Made by a program: the position numbers and the translations under genes | Shown: positions 7,636 through 16,408 of the stretch, piece by piece | Position numbering within the stretch: position 1 is the stretch's first letter | How the letters are laid out: each line of letters opens with the position of its first letter | Notes under the pieces: model-generated | What the model was told of the DNA's origin: nothing | What the model saw: the letters and a program-made list of their open reading frames with translations, nothing else | Database searches by the model: none | Assembly (NCBI GenBank): GCA_014204635.1 | Contig: JACHLS010000006.1 | Span: 204,199-268,198 of the forward strand | Origin: Sporosarcina luteola | GTDB lineage: Bacteria; Bacillota; Bacilli; Bacillales_A; Planococcaceae | DNA: 64,000 nucleotides | Direction of reading: 5' to 3'

Positions 7636-8931
7636 CTATTCCATCTCCCCATCAACATACTGAACAAATTGGGCAAACGACTTCTTCTCCGTCATGCCGT
7701 AGCGGCATACTTCGTAATTGGAGGTGCTTCGTTCCGCATACCCTTCCTCTGTCGTAAAACCGATGAGCAGCCCGGTTTCTTTTGCCGCCGCAAGGAACGA
7801 TTCATCGTAATGTCCAAACGGATAGGCAATGGACATGGCGGATGGCAATTGTTCCTTGTTTTTTCGTAAATCCTCCAGTATCTTCTCTTTTGGCAGACCT
7901 AATGCAATTCCGACACTCCCTGCCTCTGTTGCCGTGAGTGCATGCAATTCATTGGTATGTGCTTCGTATGCAAACACGTCTCTCATGTCTGCCATGTCCG
8001 TTGCGGTTAAAAATTGCAGCGGTCCTTTTCCATCAAACTGCTGGGTTCCATCTGCTCGGTCGGTACGGGAGGAAATAATATGCTGAAGCGCCTGGAAACC
8101 GTTTTGCTTCAGGATAGGGTAGGCATATTCCTTCGATGACAGCAAGCCGTCGTCAAACGTAATGACAACCGAACGGGTCGGGACAACCAACCGCCCTTCC
8201 AAATAATCATACAGCTGTTGTGCGACTAGAGTTTGAAACCCGCGCTCTGCAAGATACGCCATCTGCTGTTCGAATGATTCGAGTGATACGGTACTGGCTG
8301 TCGTCGTCATCATTTCACTCGGCAAAATATGGTGATAGACAAGCACCGGCAATCCTTCATCCAGCACAACGGACTGCTTCTGTATATAACCCGGCCGCTC
8401 CCCTATTTTGATCACATACCAATCTCCCGTCTCCTGAACAACAGGATAACGAAATCCTTCTTCGATTTGTAAAAAACGATTACTCTGTATGTCAGCGCGT
8501 TCATAAACTGGTGTTCTTTGAACTGTTTGAATAGCGATTTTCTGATCCTCATGTGTTAAAACAAGCAGTCTTCCCCGACCAACCGTGCCGTGCCCTTTCG
8601 GAATAAAGGCAATCATTTTTCCAAAACGAATGGAATAATAGGCTTCATCCTCACCTTCGATAGCGATGGGCTGACCCGCTTCCAGCTCGCCGATTTGCAT
8701 GAGTGTGTCCGTCCGCATATAAACGGGCTGGCGTTTCTCCAGTGTCAGCACCCGGTCCATTTTCACCTTTTTAACGGATGTGTCACCTTGTATCAATTGG
8801 GCAAACGCCTTTCCTTGCGTTCCATTGAGAAAGGAAAGCCGCACTGCATCGTTACCCATCACAAATACAAACAGGCAACCTAATAAAAGAATACTAACTA
8901 GCAAATGCCTTCTATTATATATTTTTCTCAT
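7636..8931 (-). CDS. Secreted polysaccharide deacetylase with SH3-like N-terminal region
   Basis: Protein of 431 residues. An N-terminal hydrophobic segment (residues 9-27, LLVSILLLGCLFVFVMG) anchors or exports it. Residues 60-185 contain two SH3-like beta modules with paired phrases such as QPVYMRT and TPVYERA, probably wall binding. The C-terminal NodB domain (about 190-400) shows VLVYHHI, the metal-binding TFDDG motif, EAHTNELHAL supplying metal histidines, and AYPFGHYDES. Such enzymes remove N-acetyl groups from peptidoglycan or secondary wall polymer. Its ECF-type promoter matches the one before the SLH gene, which fits an envelope-stress regulon. The exact sugar substrate is unknown. 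Confidence 0.88.
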   Translation of the reverse strand: MRKIYNRRHLLVSILLLGCLFVFVMGNDAVRLSFLNGTQGKAFAQLIQGDTSVKKVKMDRVLTLEKRQPVYMRTDTLMQIGELEAGQPIAIEGEDEAYYSIRFGKMIAFIPKGHGTVGRGRLLVLTHEDQKIAIQTVQRTPVYERADIQSNRFLQIEEGFRYPVVQETGDWYVIKIGERPGYIQKQSVVLDEGLPVLVYHHILPSEMMTTTASTVSLESFEQQMAYLAERGFQTLVAQQLYDYLEGRLVVPTRSVVITFDDGLLSSKEYAYPILKQNGFQALQHIISSRTDRADGTQQFDGKGPLQFLTATDMADMRDVFAYEAHTNELHALTATEAGSVGIALGLPKEKILEDLRKNKEQLPSAMSIAYPFGHYDESFLAAAKETGLLIGFTTEEGYAERSTSNYEVCRYGMTEKKSFAQFVQYVDGEME

Positions 8932-8965
8932 TCTTACACCCCCGCCGTCATTTAAGCAACCTACA

Positions 8966-8991
8966 GACGGAGATTTCGAGAAAAAGTTTCA
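8966..8991 (-). promoter_or_regulatory. ECF sigma promoter of the polysaccharide deacetylase gene
   Basis: Minus strand reads TGAAAC, 16 bases, CGTC, then TGTAGG. The flanking CTTTTTC and GTTGCTTA also match the promoter at 1741-1766. It is 35 bases upstream of the ATG at 8931. Confidence 0.7.
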
Positions 8992-9135
8992 AACCTCTTT
9001 CACATAATTTTCCTCGTCAAAAACACCTGTACAACAGCCATGCGGGCGTTCGTTCTTGCATTTGATTTAATAGAAGCTTGCTATCTTCGATCTAGAATTC
9101 TCCTATCCAGCCTGTTTTGGGAGAAATACAAAAAA

Positions 9136-9166
9136 GACCTGCGGTTCCTGAATCGGCCGCAAGTCT
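9136..9166 (-). terminator. Terminator after the citrate transporter gene
   Basis: Minus strand AGACTTGCGG pairs with CCGCAGGTCT (one G-U pair), followed by TTTTTTG. It lies immediately after the stop codon at 9172. Confidence 0.8.
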
Positions 9167-9171
9167 GTTTC

Positions 9172-10497
9172 TTATAATGTGATCGTTCCCATGGCAAATG
9201 CAATTAGAACGAGCACAATGCTGAGCCCCCACATCCAAAGGAAGGAGTAGCGGATATGTTTCCCCATTTCAAGACCCGCCAAGCCGAGCGCCAGCCAAAG
9301 GGCAGGTGAAAAGGGGCTGACGAATGTCCCGACAATATTGCCAATGATCATCGCATAGGCTGTGGAAATCGACGGAATGCCAAACGTAGTTCCAATCTGC
9401 TCCGCAACAGGCAGCAAAGCGAAGTAATAAGCATCTGTGCTTAATAGCAAATCGAACGGTACGCCGAGCACCCCGATGATCAGATGGATATAGGGAGTGA
9501 TGAATGAAGGCAAGACCGTTACGGTATCTTTTGCAATGGAATCCAACATGCCCGTTCCATTCAAAATGCCGAGAAACGATCCCGCCGCCAAGATGATCGT
9601 CGCCATCGTCAATGCATTTGGCGCATGCTTTTGAATCGTTTTGCTTTGGTCATCCGCTTTTCGATGGTTCAGCGGAAGCGCAAGACAGACGCCGATCATG
9701 AACGCCAATCCAGCCGGTATGAGACCAGATACCAGCACGCCTACCACGGCTGCAGCCAGCAAGACATTCAGCCAATATCTTCCCGTCTTTGTGATGCCTG
9801 CTGTGCTATGTTCTTTATGGGCGAATAACGTTGATTCCTCTTCATCTAAAGCGATCGCTTTCTCGATACTGCCATACCGGCGAATGATTTTCCGTTTCTC
9901 CCTCATCCCTAAAAAGACAGCGAGAACAATCATGAGCACCATGCCGATTGCTTGTATTGGAATCAGCGGTTTCCATAGTTCTGTCACATCGACGTTCAAT
10001 ACGGAAGCAGCCCGGCCGAGCGGCCCGCCCCACGGAATCATATTCATAATGCTGGCACTTCCACCGATTAAGAGCAGCAGCAAATAAGGACTCATCTTCA
10101 TTTGACGGTAGATCGGCAATAGCGCCGGTATGGTGATGAGGAAAGTCGAGGCGCCTGAGCCGTCAAGCTGCGCAATCGCCGCGATGACTACCGTTCCGAT
10201 ACTAATCGTCACGACGTTGCCCCTCGTGATCCAAATCATTTTATCAATAATCGGATCAAACAACCCGGCGTCCTGCATGATGCCAAAAAACAAAATGGCG
10301 AAAATGAACATGACCGCCACTTGGATAACCGAGACGAGTCCGTCCCCAAAAAACCCGCCAATTGCTTTCATATGGAACCCGGCAATTAGAGCTCCGATGA
10401 TTGGAATGAGTACAAGGGGAATAATAGGGGTTGTTTTCCCCCAAAGCAGTAACAAGACAATAATTGCGATAGTAACGAAGCCGATTAAACTTAACAT
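9172..10497 (-). CDS. citM: CitMHS-family citrate/metal:proton symporter
   Basis: Polytopic membrane protein of 441 residues with about twelve hydrophobic helices. Family hallmarks include QLDGSGASTFLITIPALLP and MNMIPWGGPLGRAA, which form the substrate region of CitMHS carriers. These take up citrate complexed to a divalent metal (Mg in B. subtilis CitM, Ca in CitH) together with protons. GAAAGGAG precedes the ATG. The gene follows a CitS/CitT-like two-component pair in the same direction. The 106-base gap between them carries a perfect inverted repeat and a cre-like site, as expected for citrate induction plus catabolite repression. Which metal-citrate complex is carried cannot be read from the sequence. 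Confidence 0.85.
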   Translation of the reverse strand: MLSLIGFVTIAIIVLLLLWGKTTPIIPLVLIPIIGALIAGFHMKAIGGFFGDGLVSVIQVAVMFIFAILFFGIMQDAGLFDPIIDKMIWITRGNVVTISIGTVVIAAIAQLDGSGASTFLITIPALLPIYRQMKMSPYLLLLLIGGSASIMNMIPWGGPLGRAASVLNVDVTELWKPLIPIQAIGMVLMIVLAVFLGMREKRKIIRRYGSIEKAIALDEEESTLFAHKEHSTAGITKTGRYWLNVLLAAAVVGVLVSGLIPAGLAFMIGVCLALPLNHRKADDQSKTIQKHAPNALTMATIILAAGSFLGILNGTGMLDSIAKDTVTVLPSFITPYIHLIIGVLGVPFDLLLSTDAYYFALLPVAEQIGTTFGIPSISTAYAMIIGNIVGTFVSPFSPALWLALGLAGLEMGKHIRYSFLWMWGLSIVLVLIAFAMGTITL

Positions 10498-10517
10498 ACA
10501 TTAGATTCTCCTTTCTC

Positions 10518-10532
10518 CGACAACGCTTTCAT
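10518..10532 (-). promoter_or_regulatory. cre (CcpA) site before citM
   Basis: Minus strand ATGAAAGCGTTGTCG matches the cre consensus WTGNAANCGNWNNCW at all but the last position. It lies 20 bases before the transporter start codon, a position where CcpA would block elongation. CcpA repression of citM is known in B. subtilis. Confidence 0.6.
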
Positions 10533-10560
10533 TTTTGAAAACTATCATCATTTCAAAAAT
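10531..10560 (-). promoter_or_regulatory. Perfect inverted repeat, candidate response-regulator operator of citM
   Basis: ATTTTTGAAA, ten bases, TTTCAAAAAT forms a perfect 10-bp inverted repeat. No T-run follows it, so it is not terminator-like. It lies in the citT-citM gap, slightly overlapping the cre site, where the CitT-like regulator would be expected to bind. Confidence 0.55.
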
Positions 10561-10603
10561 AGCAAATTGAGAAAAAGAGAGATATATTTAGGCCATAAAT
10601 CGA

Positions 10604-11338
10604 TTATTTCTTATTTCTTGCATTTTGTTCATTTTGTCCACGGTAAATATACTGCCTTAACGGCCTGCCGACCCCGCCATAGTGCTGAATCGCCTCTGCC
10701 TGCCTTGTCGCCACCAAGTACTCCATGTAGCGTCTGACAGTGGAACGGCTCGCACCGACCGACTGGCTGATGGCGGTGGCGCCGATCGGCTCACCCAAAT
10801 GACTAGCCAGAAACCCGAGTATTTCTTGGAGTGTCAGCGGATCGATTCCTTTTGGCAAATGGCCTGCTGTTTGTTCGGCCTGTCCTTCGCTTGGCATCAT
10901 ACGGAACAGTCGATCCACTTCCTGCTGGTTAAATAAAGTGGATTGCTGGAGCAGTTCCTGAAAAGACACATAGGAATAAAGGGCTTGATGGAGACGTGAT
11001 TGATCCACCGGCTTGATGATATAGTCAAACGCCCCCGCCTGTCTCGTTGCAACAATTGTCCTCTTATCATTTGCAGCCGAAATGATGATAAGATCCATCG
11101 ACGGGTATTGCGATCTCAAACTGTAAAACAGCGTGAGTCCTTCTGTGTCCGGTATATAAATATCGAGCAGTACCAAATCCGGCAATGCTTCACAGCGGCT
11201 TACATAGCGCAGTGCTTCTTCAGCGGATTTCGCAGTATGTACAACCGTAAAGGGTTGGATCTTTTCCACGATTTCTTTATGGATGCCGGCAATCCAAAAA
11301 TCATCCTCAATAATTAACACTTTTAAAGGCTGTTCCAT
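10604..11338 (-). CDS. citT: CitT/DctR-type response regulator
   Basis: Protein of 244 residues. The receiver domain (about 8-125) carries IIEDDFWI, the phosphoacceptor in PDLVLLDIYIPDTEG, and IIKPVD. The C-terminal half has a helix-turn-helix of the CitB/DcuR class, GATAISQSVGASRSTVRRYM, typical of regulators of di- and tricarboxylate uptake. It is phosphorylated by the sensor encoded three bases upstream and presumably activates the citrate transporter gene that follows, probably at the palindrome at 10531-10560. A C4-dicarboxylate regulator (DctR) would look the same, but the CitMHS neighbour makes citrate more likely. Confidence 0.85.
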   Translation of the reverse strand: MEQPLKVLIIEDDFWIAGIHKEIVEKIQPFTVVHTAKSAEEALRYVSRCEALPDLVLLDIYIPDTEGLTLFYSLRSQYPSMDLIIISAANDKRTIVATRQAGAFDYIIKPVDQSRLHQALYSYVSFQELLQQSTLFNQQEVDRLFRMMPSEGQAEQTAGHLPKGIDPLTLQEILGFLASHLGEPIGATAISQSVGASRSTVRRYMEYLVATRQAEAIQHYGGVGRPLRQYIYRGQNEQNARNKK

Positions 11339-11340
11339 TG

Positions 11341-12945
11341 CTACAACTCCTTTTTCGGTATGACGAGTATAAATAGAGCGCCGCCGAGTTCGCTTGGTTC
11401 GACCATGATCTCCCCACCTGCCTCACGAAGCGCTTTCCGGGTTAATGCCAAGCCGGTTCCTCTCCCATTGGCTGCCTTCGTGGAATAGCCTTGCTCAAAG
11501 ATACGGTCCGCCTCCTCGGGAGAAATGCCCTGTCCGGAGTCTTCAATCTCGAAATAGATATCCTCTTCCCCATCCGTGAAATAGATGGAGATTTCCCGCC
11601 TCTTCGGGTGGGACAGCTTGATGGATTCAATGGCGTTTTCAATGACATTCCCGACACCCGTCAACAACGCCGTCTGCCGTTGACCCTCGACGGGTTTCAC
11701 CAGGCGGCTATCTTCTTGAATCGTCAAAGTGATATCCGCCTCATTTGCCTGACTATGCTTGCCCTGCAATAAGCCATGCACGAACGGATCTGCCACCCGA
11801 TTCGCCAATAACGTGAGCCACTTGCCTTGCGTGTCATGCTCTTGTTGGATGAACGCTTCTGCTTCCTCAATTTTGTCCAACTGGATCAGCCCTAATATGG
11901 TATATAATTTGTTCGAGAACTCATGGGCTTGGGAACGCAGCGTATTGGCATATTGTTTCATTTGGCTGAGCTCTTTCGTCAAATGTTCCATATCCGTCTT
12001 GCGGCGGAACGTGGCGACTGCTCCCGCAAACTCATCATTCTCCATGATTGGCGTCCGGTTTACCAACACAATCGAATCGCCAAGAAGCATTTCTTTATCC
12101 CATTCCAGTTCTGTCTCTTGCACCCGATGAAATAATTGGCCGTAGATGGAGGAATCAACTTGCCCGTTTACAGCAACCATCTCGCTGGCCGCTTTATTCA
12201 GCATGGTCAGTTCCCCATGTTGATTGACCGCAACGATCCCTTCTTTCGTCGACTGCAAGATCGCCTCTTTTTGCAGCAGCAATTCCGATATTTCCTCTGG
12301 TTCCATATGAAAGAGCACGCGTTTCACATAGGAGGAGATGCAGATCGCCCCTATAATTCCAAGGACAAAGACAAGAGAGATGTAAAACCAGATCACAGAC
12401 TTCTCTTCATCTATGAGCGCTTCCACTTTTTCATTCAAAAAACCGACGGACACAACGCCGACGATCTTGCCACTGTTATTAACGATTGGCACTTTCCCGC
12501 GGATCGCAGGACCTAAAGAACCTGTCTGTTTGCTTATGTAGGACTCCCCATGAAGGAGCGCCCGATCATTATCGCCGCCCACCATTTTTTCTCCGACCCG
12601 TTCCTCGACTGGGTGGGAATAACGAATGCTGTTATTGTCACCGACAACGATGTATTCCGCATGTGTTGCCTCTTGAATCGGATTCACAATGGCTTGTATG
12701 GCAATGGAATCATTTCGCTCCAATGCATCCACAACCTCGTCCATCCCGGCTACAGCTGAAGCGACCGTTAGCGCCCGTTTCCCTATTTGTGCCTCATTCG
12801 TTTTGGCGACCAAATGATTTAGAAAGATTCCCAACACAATCAAAATGCAGATTAACAAAAAACTGATTAACAGTATCATTTTTATATGTAAGTTATAGAA
12901 GCGTCTCTTACGGCGAGGTGCCGACACCGTTCTAGTTGTCGCCAT
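11341..12945 (-). CDS. citS: CitS-type sensor histidine kinase
   Basis: Membrane kinase of 534 residues. Transmembrane helices at about 23-45 and 180-200 flank an extracytoplasmic PAS-like (CACHE) domain that contains the GKVPIVNNSGKIVGVVSVGF strands of citrate/malate sensors. A cytoplasmic PAS follows (about 215-320). The dimerisation region LRSQAHEFSNKLYTILGL carries the phosphoacceptor histidine in HEFSNK, the signature of the CitA/DcuS family. An HATPase domain (GVGNVIENAIESI, GRGTGLAL) completes it. The signal is expected to be external citrate or a related acid. AAGGAG lies seven bases before the ATG. The three genes citS-citT-citM read as one unit. Confidence 0.87.
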   Translation of the reverse strand: MATTRTVSAPRRKRRFYNLHIKMILLISFLLICILIVLGIFLNHLVAKTNEAQIGKRALTVASAVAGMDEVVDALERNDSIAIQAIVNPIQEATHAEYIVVGDNNSIRYSHPVEERVGEKMVGGDNDRALLHGESYISKQTGSLGPAIRGKVPIVNNSGKIVGVVSVGFLNEKVEALIDEEKSVIWFYISLVFVLGIIGAICISSYVKRVLFHMEPEEISELLLQKEAILQSTKEGIVAVNQHGELTMLNKAASEMVAVNGQVDSSIYGQLFHRVQETELEWDKEMLLGDSIVLVNRTPIMENDEFAGAVATFRRKTDMEHLTKELSQMKQYANTLRSQAHEFSNKLYTILGLIQLDKIEEAEAFIQQEHDTQGKWLTLLANRVADPFVHGLLQGKHSQANEADITLTIQEDSRLVKPVEGQRQTALLTGVGNVIENAIESIKLSHPKRREISIYFTDGEEDIYFEIEDSGQGISPEEADRIFEQGYSTKAANGRGTGLALTRKALREAGGEIMVEPSELGGALFILVIPKKEL

Positions 12946-13074
12946 TGCATATCTCCTTATTCATGACGGAAAGCTTTATTTGCTACTATACCATTCTTTA
13001 ACGCACCGCGTTCATCCCTATGGCACCAAACAATCCATCGAGCTAGTCCTCCTCATAACTTCCTTGAATAAAGA

Positions 13075-13110
13075 AGGTACCAGATTCGATGTCGTTCGAA
13101 ACTGGTACCT
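13075..13110 (-). terminator. Long hairpin, probable terminator of the upstream hypothetical gene
   Basis: AGGTACCAG pairs with CTGGTACCT, with an inner TTCGA/TCGAA extension, giving a nearly perfect stem. On the minus strand TTCTTTATTC follows. It lies about 160 bases past the stop at 13271. The rest of the 325-base gap 12946-13270 holds a short palindrome GTTTGTGCAAAC near 13176 and no convincing gene. Confidence 0.45.
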
Positions 13111-13270
13111 CCCTCACTATCCTCCAAAGATGACACCCGCAAAGTTCCCGGTCAGTACCTGCTTCTCCATTTTGTTTGTGCAAACAAAGGATGTCTTTAT
13201 GGATGTGCGATTTCTATCACGTTTCTCCAATTGGTCAATGGGTACTTCATAGCGTATCCTGAATGGACAG

Positions 13271-13753
13271 TTAGGATTCCAGACAATATTCTACTAACGT
13301 TCCCGGTATCGTTTCAAAGATCAGAATTTCTGCTTGCTTATATGGGGTAGTTTGTAAGTAATCCGTTAATGACATCCTGCTGTTCCAATATGCACGTATC
13401 AATTCTTCCTTGGAAGGAAGTCCTTTTGTAAAGTATCCTCCGCCCGTTTCCGCTTCCATATACTCATCTTCTACATAAGCAAATAAATCACTCGAGATCT
13501 CTCGGTTGAAGACGGCTATTTTGTCAGTAAGTACTGGAAACTTAAGATAGGAAGTCTCGCGTGGAGTTAGCTCCGCGCCAAACGCAATGGCAAAATCCAG
13601 CCATTCTGGCACATGGAACGGTCTTAACTTCTTCGTTATTTCCGGAAACAATTCACCGCCATTTGTATACCACTGGGAGGCTGTTTTGGCGTTCAACCCT
13701 TCGCTTACGGCTAGTCGTGGATTATCACTATTTACCATATGATATAAATACAA
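13271..13753 (-). CDS. Hypothetical protein
   Basis: Soluble protein of 160 residues with no signal peptide or transmembrane helix. It starts with MYLYHMVNSDNPRLAVSEGL and contains FGAELTPRETSYLKFPVLTD and YWNSRMSLTDYL near the C terminus. I do not recognise the family. The mix of conserved aromatic, arginine and aspartate positions looks like a small enzyme or toxin-fold domain, but no catalytic motif can be named. GGAGGAGGATCC precedes the ATG, a good ribosome binding site. It stands alone between citS and the ABC exporter genes. Confidence 0.65.
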   Translation of the reverse strand: MYLYHMVNSDNPRLAVSEGLNAKTASQWYTNGGELFPEITKKLRPFHVPEWLDFAIAFGAELTPRETSYLKFPVLTDKIAVFNREISSDLFAYVEDEYMEAETGGGYFTKGLPSKEELIRAYWNSRMSLTDYLQTTPYKQAEILIFETIPGTLVEYCLES

Positions 13754-13830
13754 AGGATCCTCCTCCTAAAAGAACTTCCATACTATTTTAACAATTTATT
13801 TGGAATACAAACCTGATAAAAAATCCACTT

Positions 13831-14559
13831 CTACTCATTAATTTTCCTCGAGAACACATAAATGGCCAGCAGCGTCATCGCAATGCTATACACAAGCACC
13901 CACCAGAGGTGCGGTAAAATACCGGCATAATCATCTCGCATAACCGCTTTGCCCATTTCGACCGCGTGGACAAACGGCAAAGCATTGGCGATTTTCTCAA
14001 ACCAACCACCGACAAGTTCCAAGCTGAACCATGTTCCTGAGAACCATGCTGTCAGATTGGTAAGCAGCGCTCCACAAATTGCGGCGACCGCTTTTTCATT
14101 GAAGAGACTGCCGCATAACAGCCCGATTCCTATGAATAGAACAGCTACTGGCAAGATAGTCAGGATGGCGATCGGAACCTTCCACGTCAGCTCCATCCCG
14201 AGCAGCAAGGAGATGCCATAACAAATGACGGACTGCATGATCGCCATCGGAAGCAGGGGCAGCGTGTACCCGGTGATGAAATCTTTGGCTGTCATTGGGG
14301 TGGTGAACAAACGCGTTAATAACTCACTGATTCGATCTTTTGCAATCATTTGCGCTGAGAATAAAGTCATGAATGATAAGCCAAAGACAGCGATGCCAGG
14401 TGTTAGATTCGTGATGGAGAAAACAGCATCCGGGATGTTTTGATTAATGAGCGTCAGCAAGAGTAAAAGGATAATTGGAAAAGCCAAGCCGAAAAACAAC
14501 GTCAGGGGATCTCGTAGCATTTCTTTTGTTGTCCGGGAAGCAAACATCATTGCTCTCAT
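13831..14559 (-). CDS. ABC-2 type transporter permease
   Basis: Membrane protein of 242 residues with six hydrophobic helices and the ABC-2 topology: a basic N-terminal start (SRTTKEMLRDPLTLFFGL), a large loop, then the block GIGLLCGSLFNEKAVAAICG. Such permeases export drugs, lipids or peptides with a separate ATPase. The start codon overlaps the stop of the ATPase gene by four bases, so the two make one complex. The substrate is unknown. The operon starts with an XRE-AbrB regulator, a layout common for self-protective exporters. Confidence 0.88.
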   Translation of the reverse strand: MRAMMFASRTTKEMLRDPLTLFFGLAFPIILLLLLTLINQNIPDAVFSITNLTPGIAVFGLSFMTLFSAQMIAKDRISELLTRLFTTPMTAKDFITGYTLPLLPMAIMQSVICYGISLLLGMELTWKVPIAILTILPVAVLFIGIGLLCGSLFNEKAVAAICGALLTNLTAWFSGTWFSLELVGGWFEKIANALPFVHAVEMGKAVMRDDYAGILPHLWWVLVYSIAMTLLAIYVFSRKINE

Positions 14560-15284
14560 ATCGCCACCTCTTCTACTAAAGCGACAAAGGCATCCTCAAA
14601 AGACGCTGCGGCGGTTAACGATTTTAATTCCTCCACCGTCCCCAAGGCCTTCACTTCACCGGATTTTAAAATGCAAATGCGGTCGGATAAACTCTCCGCC
14701 TCTTCCAAATAGTGCGTTGTTAGAATGATCGTGACCTTTCCTTTCAGCCCCGAAATCACGTTCCATAGCTCACGTCTCGCCAAAATATCCAGTCCTAATG
14801 TGGGTTCATCCAAAAACAAAATTTCCGGTTCGCTGATCAAGGCCATTGCAATGCTCAACCGGCGCTTCCAGCCGCCCGACAGCGTTTTACTCCGCTGTTT
14901 CGCATATGGAGTGAGAGAGAACGCTTGCAGCATGTCGGCCACTTTCCGTTGACGTTCTCTTTTTGAAAAGCCGTGCACACCCGCCATCAGCTCTAAACTT
15001 TCATAGACGGTCAAGTTCGGCGCAATCGCCGTTTCTTGCGGAGAAACGGCAATAACCTCCTTCACATGATCCGTCTCTTTTACAACATCGTATCCTAAAA
15101 TGACGGCTCTGCCGCTTGTCGGCCTCAGCAATCCCGATAGCATTTTGATCAATGTGGACTTTCCGGCTCCGTTGACACCAAGCAGCGAAAACAATTCACC
15201 TTTCTCGATTGATACCGTCACGTCTTGAATCACGCGTTTGTCACCGTACTGTTTAAAAAGATGATGCATTTCTATCGCTTTCAT
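14556..15284 (-). CDS. ABC transporter ATP-binding protein
   Basis: Cytosolic ATPase of 242 residues. Walker A is GVNGAGKST (about residues 37-45), the signature motif is LSGGWKRRLSIA, Walker B is ILFLDEPTLGLD, and the switch histidine is in TTHYLEEAE. It is most similar in style to daunorubicin-type (DrrA/CcmA) exporters. It overlaps both neighbours by four bases: the regulator upstream and the permease downstream. The three genes therefore form a coupled operon transcribed leftward from before 15715. Confidence 0.92.
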   Translation of the reverse strand: MKAIEMHHLFKQYGDKRVIQDVTVSIEKGELFSLLGVNGAGKSTLIKMLSGLLRPTSGRAVILGYDVVKETDHVKEVIAVSPQETAIAPNLTVYESLELMAGVHGFSKRERQRKVADMLQAFSLTPYAKQRSKTLSGGWKRRLSIAMALISEPEILFLDEPTLGLDILARRELWNVISGLKGKVTIILTTHYLEEAESLSDRICILKSGEVKALGTVEELKSLTAAASFEDAFVALVEEVAI

Positions 15285-15715
15285 TGCTCATCCTCCTCCG
15301 GCTTAAGAAGGACGCCCGGCGGGAAAAATCCGTTCATATATTGTTGCGGGACAATCGCTAATCCCCGGTCTTCATCTCCTACCAAAATGAGCGTATCTCC
15401 AGCTTCAATCCGGAACAATTCCCGAGCCTTTTTCGGTATGACGATTTGGCCCCGATCGCTCACTGTCGTTGCCCCAAAGAAATGCTTTCCTTTTGGCGGC
15501 ACCGACACGCCCGCTTTTTGCTCGTCATAGTTTACAAGATTATCAAGCGTCACATCGTATAATTCCGCAAGTCGGATACAAAACTGCAGATCTGGCGTCG
15601 ACTCACCTCTTTCCCACTTCGCAATGACCTGGCGGGACACGCCCAATTCCTCCGCCAGTTCCTCCTGTGTATAATGATGCTGCTGACGCAGCCGTTTCAA
15701 ATTCATACTTATCAT
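15281..15715 (-). CDS. XRE-family regulator fused to an AbrB/SpoVT domain
   Basis: Protein of 144 residues with two DNA-binding modules. Residues 3-60 form an XRE helix-turn-helix (YTQEELAEELGVSRQVIAKWE). Residues 80-125 form a SpoVT/AbrB swapped hairpin (TTVSDRGQIVIPKKARELF, followed by GDTLILVGDEDRGLAIVP). The ATG at 15715 is chosen because AAGGAGG lies ten bases upstream, while the longer GTG frame would start inside the ribosome binding site. It probably controls the ABC exporter genes that overlap its 3' end. Fusions of these two domains occur in Bacilli but are not well characterised. Confidence 0.85.
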   Translation of the reverse strand: MISMNLKRLRQQHHYTQEELAEELGVSRQVIAKWERGESTPDLQFCIRLAELYDVTLDNLVNYDEQKAGVSVPPKGKHFFGATTVSDRGQIVIPKKARELFRIEAGDTLILVGDEDRGLAIVPQQYMNGFFPPGVLLKPEEDEQ

Positions 15716-15820
15716 ACATTTCACACCTCCTTCCTCAGTATGATTTCATTCCCAGCCATCGTCTATCAACGATGCGTAACACCGATGTTCGAATTTGTAT
15801 ACATCCCGACCCTAAAACCT

Positions 15821-16357
15821 CTAAACGACTTTTTTCCCAATCGCATGCCCCAGCAAAACAATCGGAATGAGTAGGAGGCAAAATGGCAGGCAAAGAAAAA
15901 TTATTTTCCATGTAACGACTTCATTCACTAATAAGGAACGATATAAAACAAAACTGTATGGAATGATAACAATGACCGAAGTAACAGCGCCCGGCGTAAC
16001 AGAACGAAGTATAATAGATTGCCCGATATGAGTAAATGCGTGTAGAAAAAAAACTAATGTAACAGCGGTAAAAAAATAGATATTCCCAAGAAATCCTTGA
16101 ATCATATACTGATTTGCCATAACCGTTGAACTACTCACGAATGCGAATATAACTAAAACAGCAACTGCAAACTGGGCTGTAGACATCGAAAATTGTTGCA
16201 TGACTTTATCTGCGATTCTTTTCGGCATTACGTCGTAGATCCTAGTCGAATTTCCCTTCATCCACTTTTCAATCAATATAATTTCTTCAAAGTCATGAAG
16301 GATAAACATCAGTGGAAATAACCAGATAAGTGTCTGTAGATCGATCCATTGTTCCAT
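15821..16357 (-). CDS. HXXEE domain membrane protein
   Basis: Membrane protein of 178 residues with about five hydrophobic helices. It contains the defining HDFEE motif near the N terminus (FILHDFEEIILIEKWM) and the second conserved histidine block HAFTHIGQS. The family has no established function; the conserved acidic and histidine residues suggest a metal-dependent membrane enzyme. Several ATGs are close together. The one at 16357 has AAAGGA eight bases upstream. The gene is not clearly part of either neighbouring operon. Confidence 0.75.
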   Translation of the reverse strand: MEQWIDLQTLIWLFPLMFILHDFEEIILIEKWMKGNSTRIYDVMPKRIADKVMQQFSMSTAQFAVAVLVIFAFVSSSTVMANQYMIQGFLGNIYFFTAVTLVFFLHAFTHIGQSIILRSVTPGAVTSVIVIIPYSFVLYRSLLVNEVVTWKIIFLCLPFCLLLIPIVLLGHAIGKKVV

Positions 16358-16408
16358 ACTTCTCATCCTTTCCATTTCTATCATTCAAATTATTTTATCC
16401 GCCTTGCT

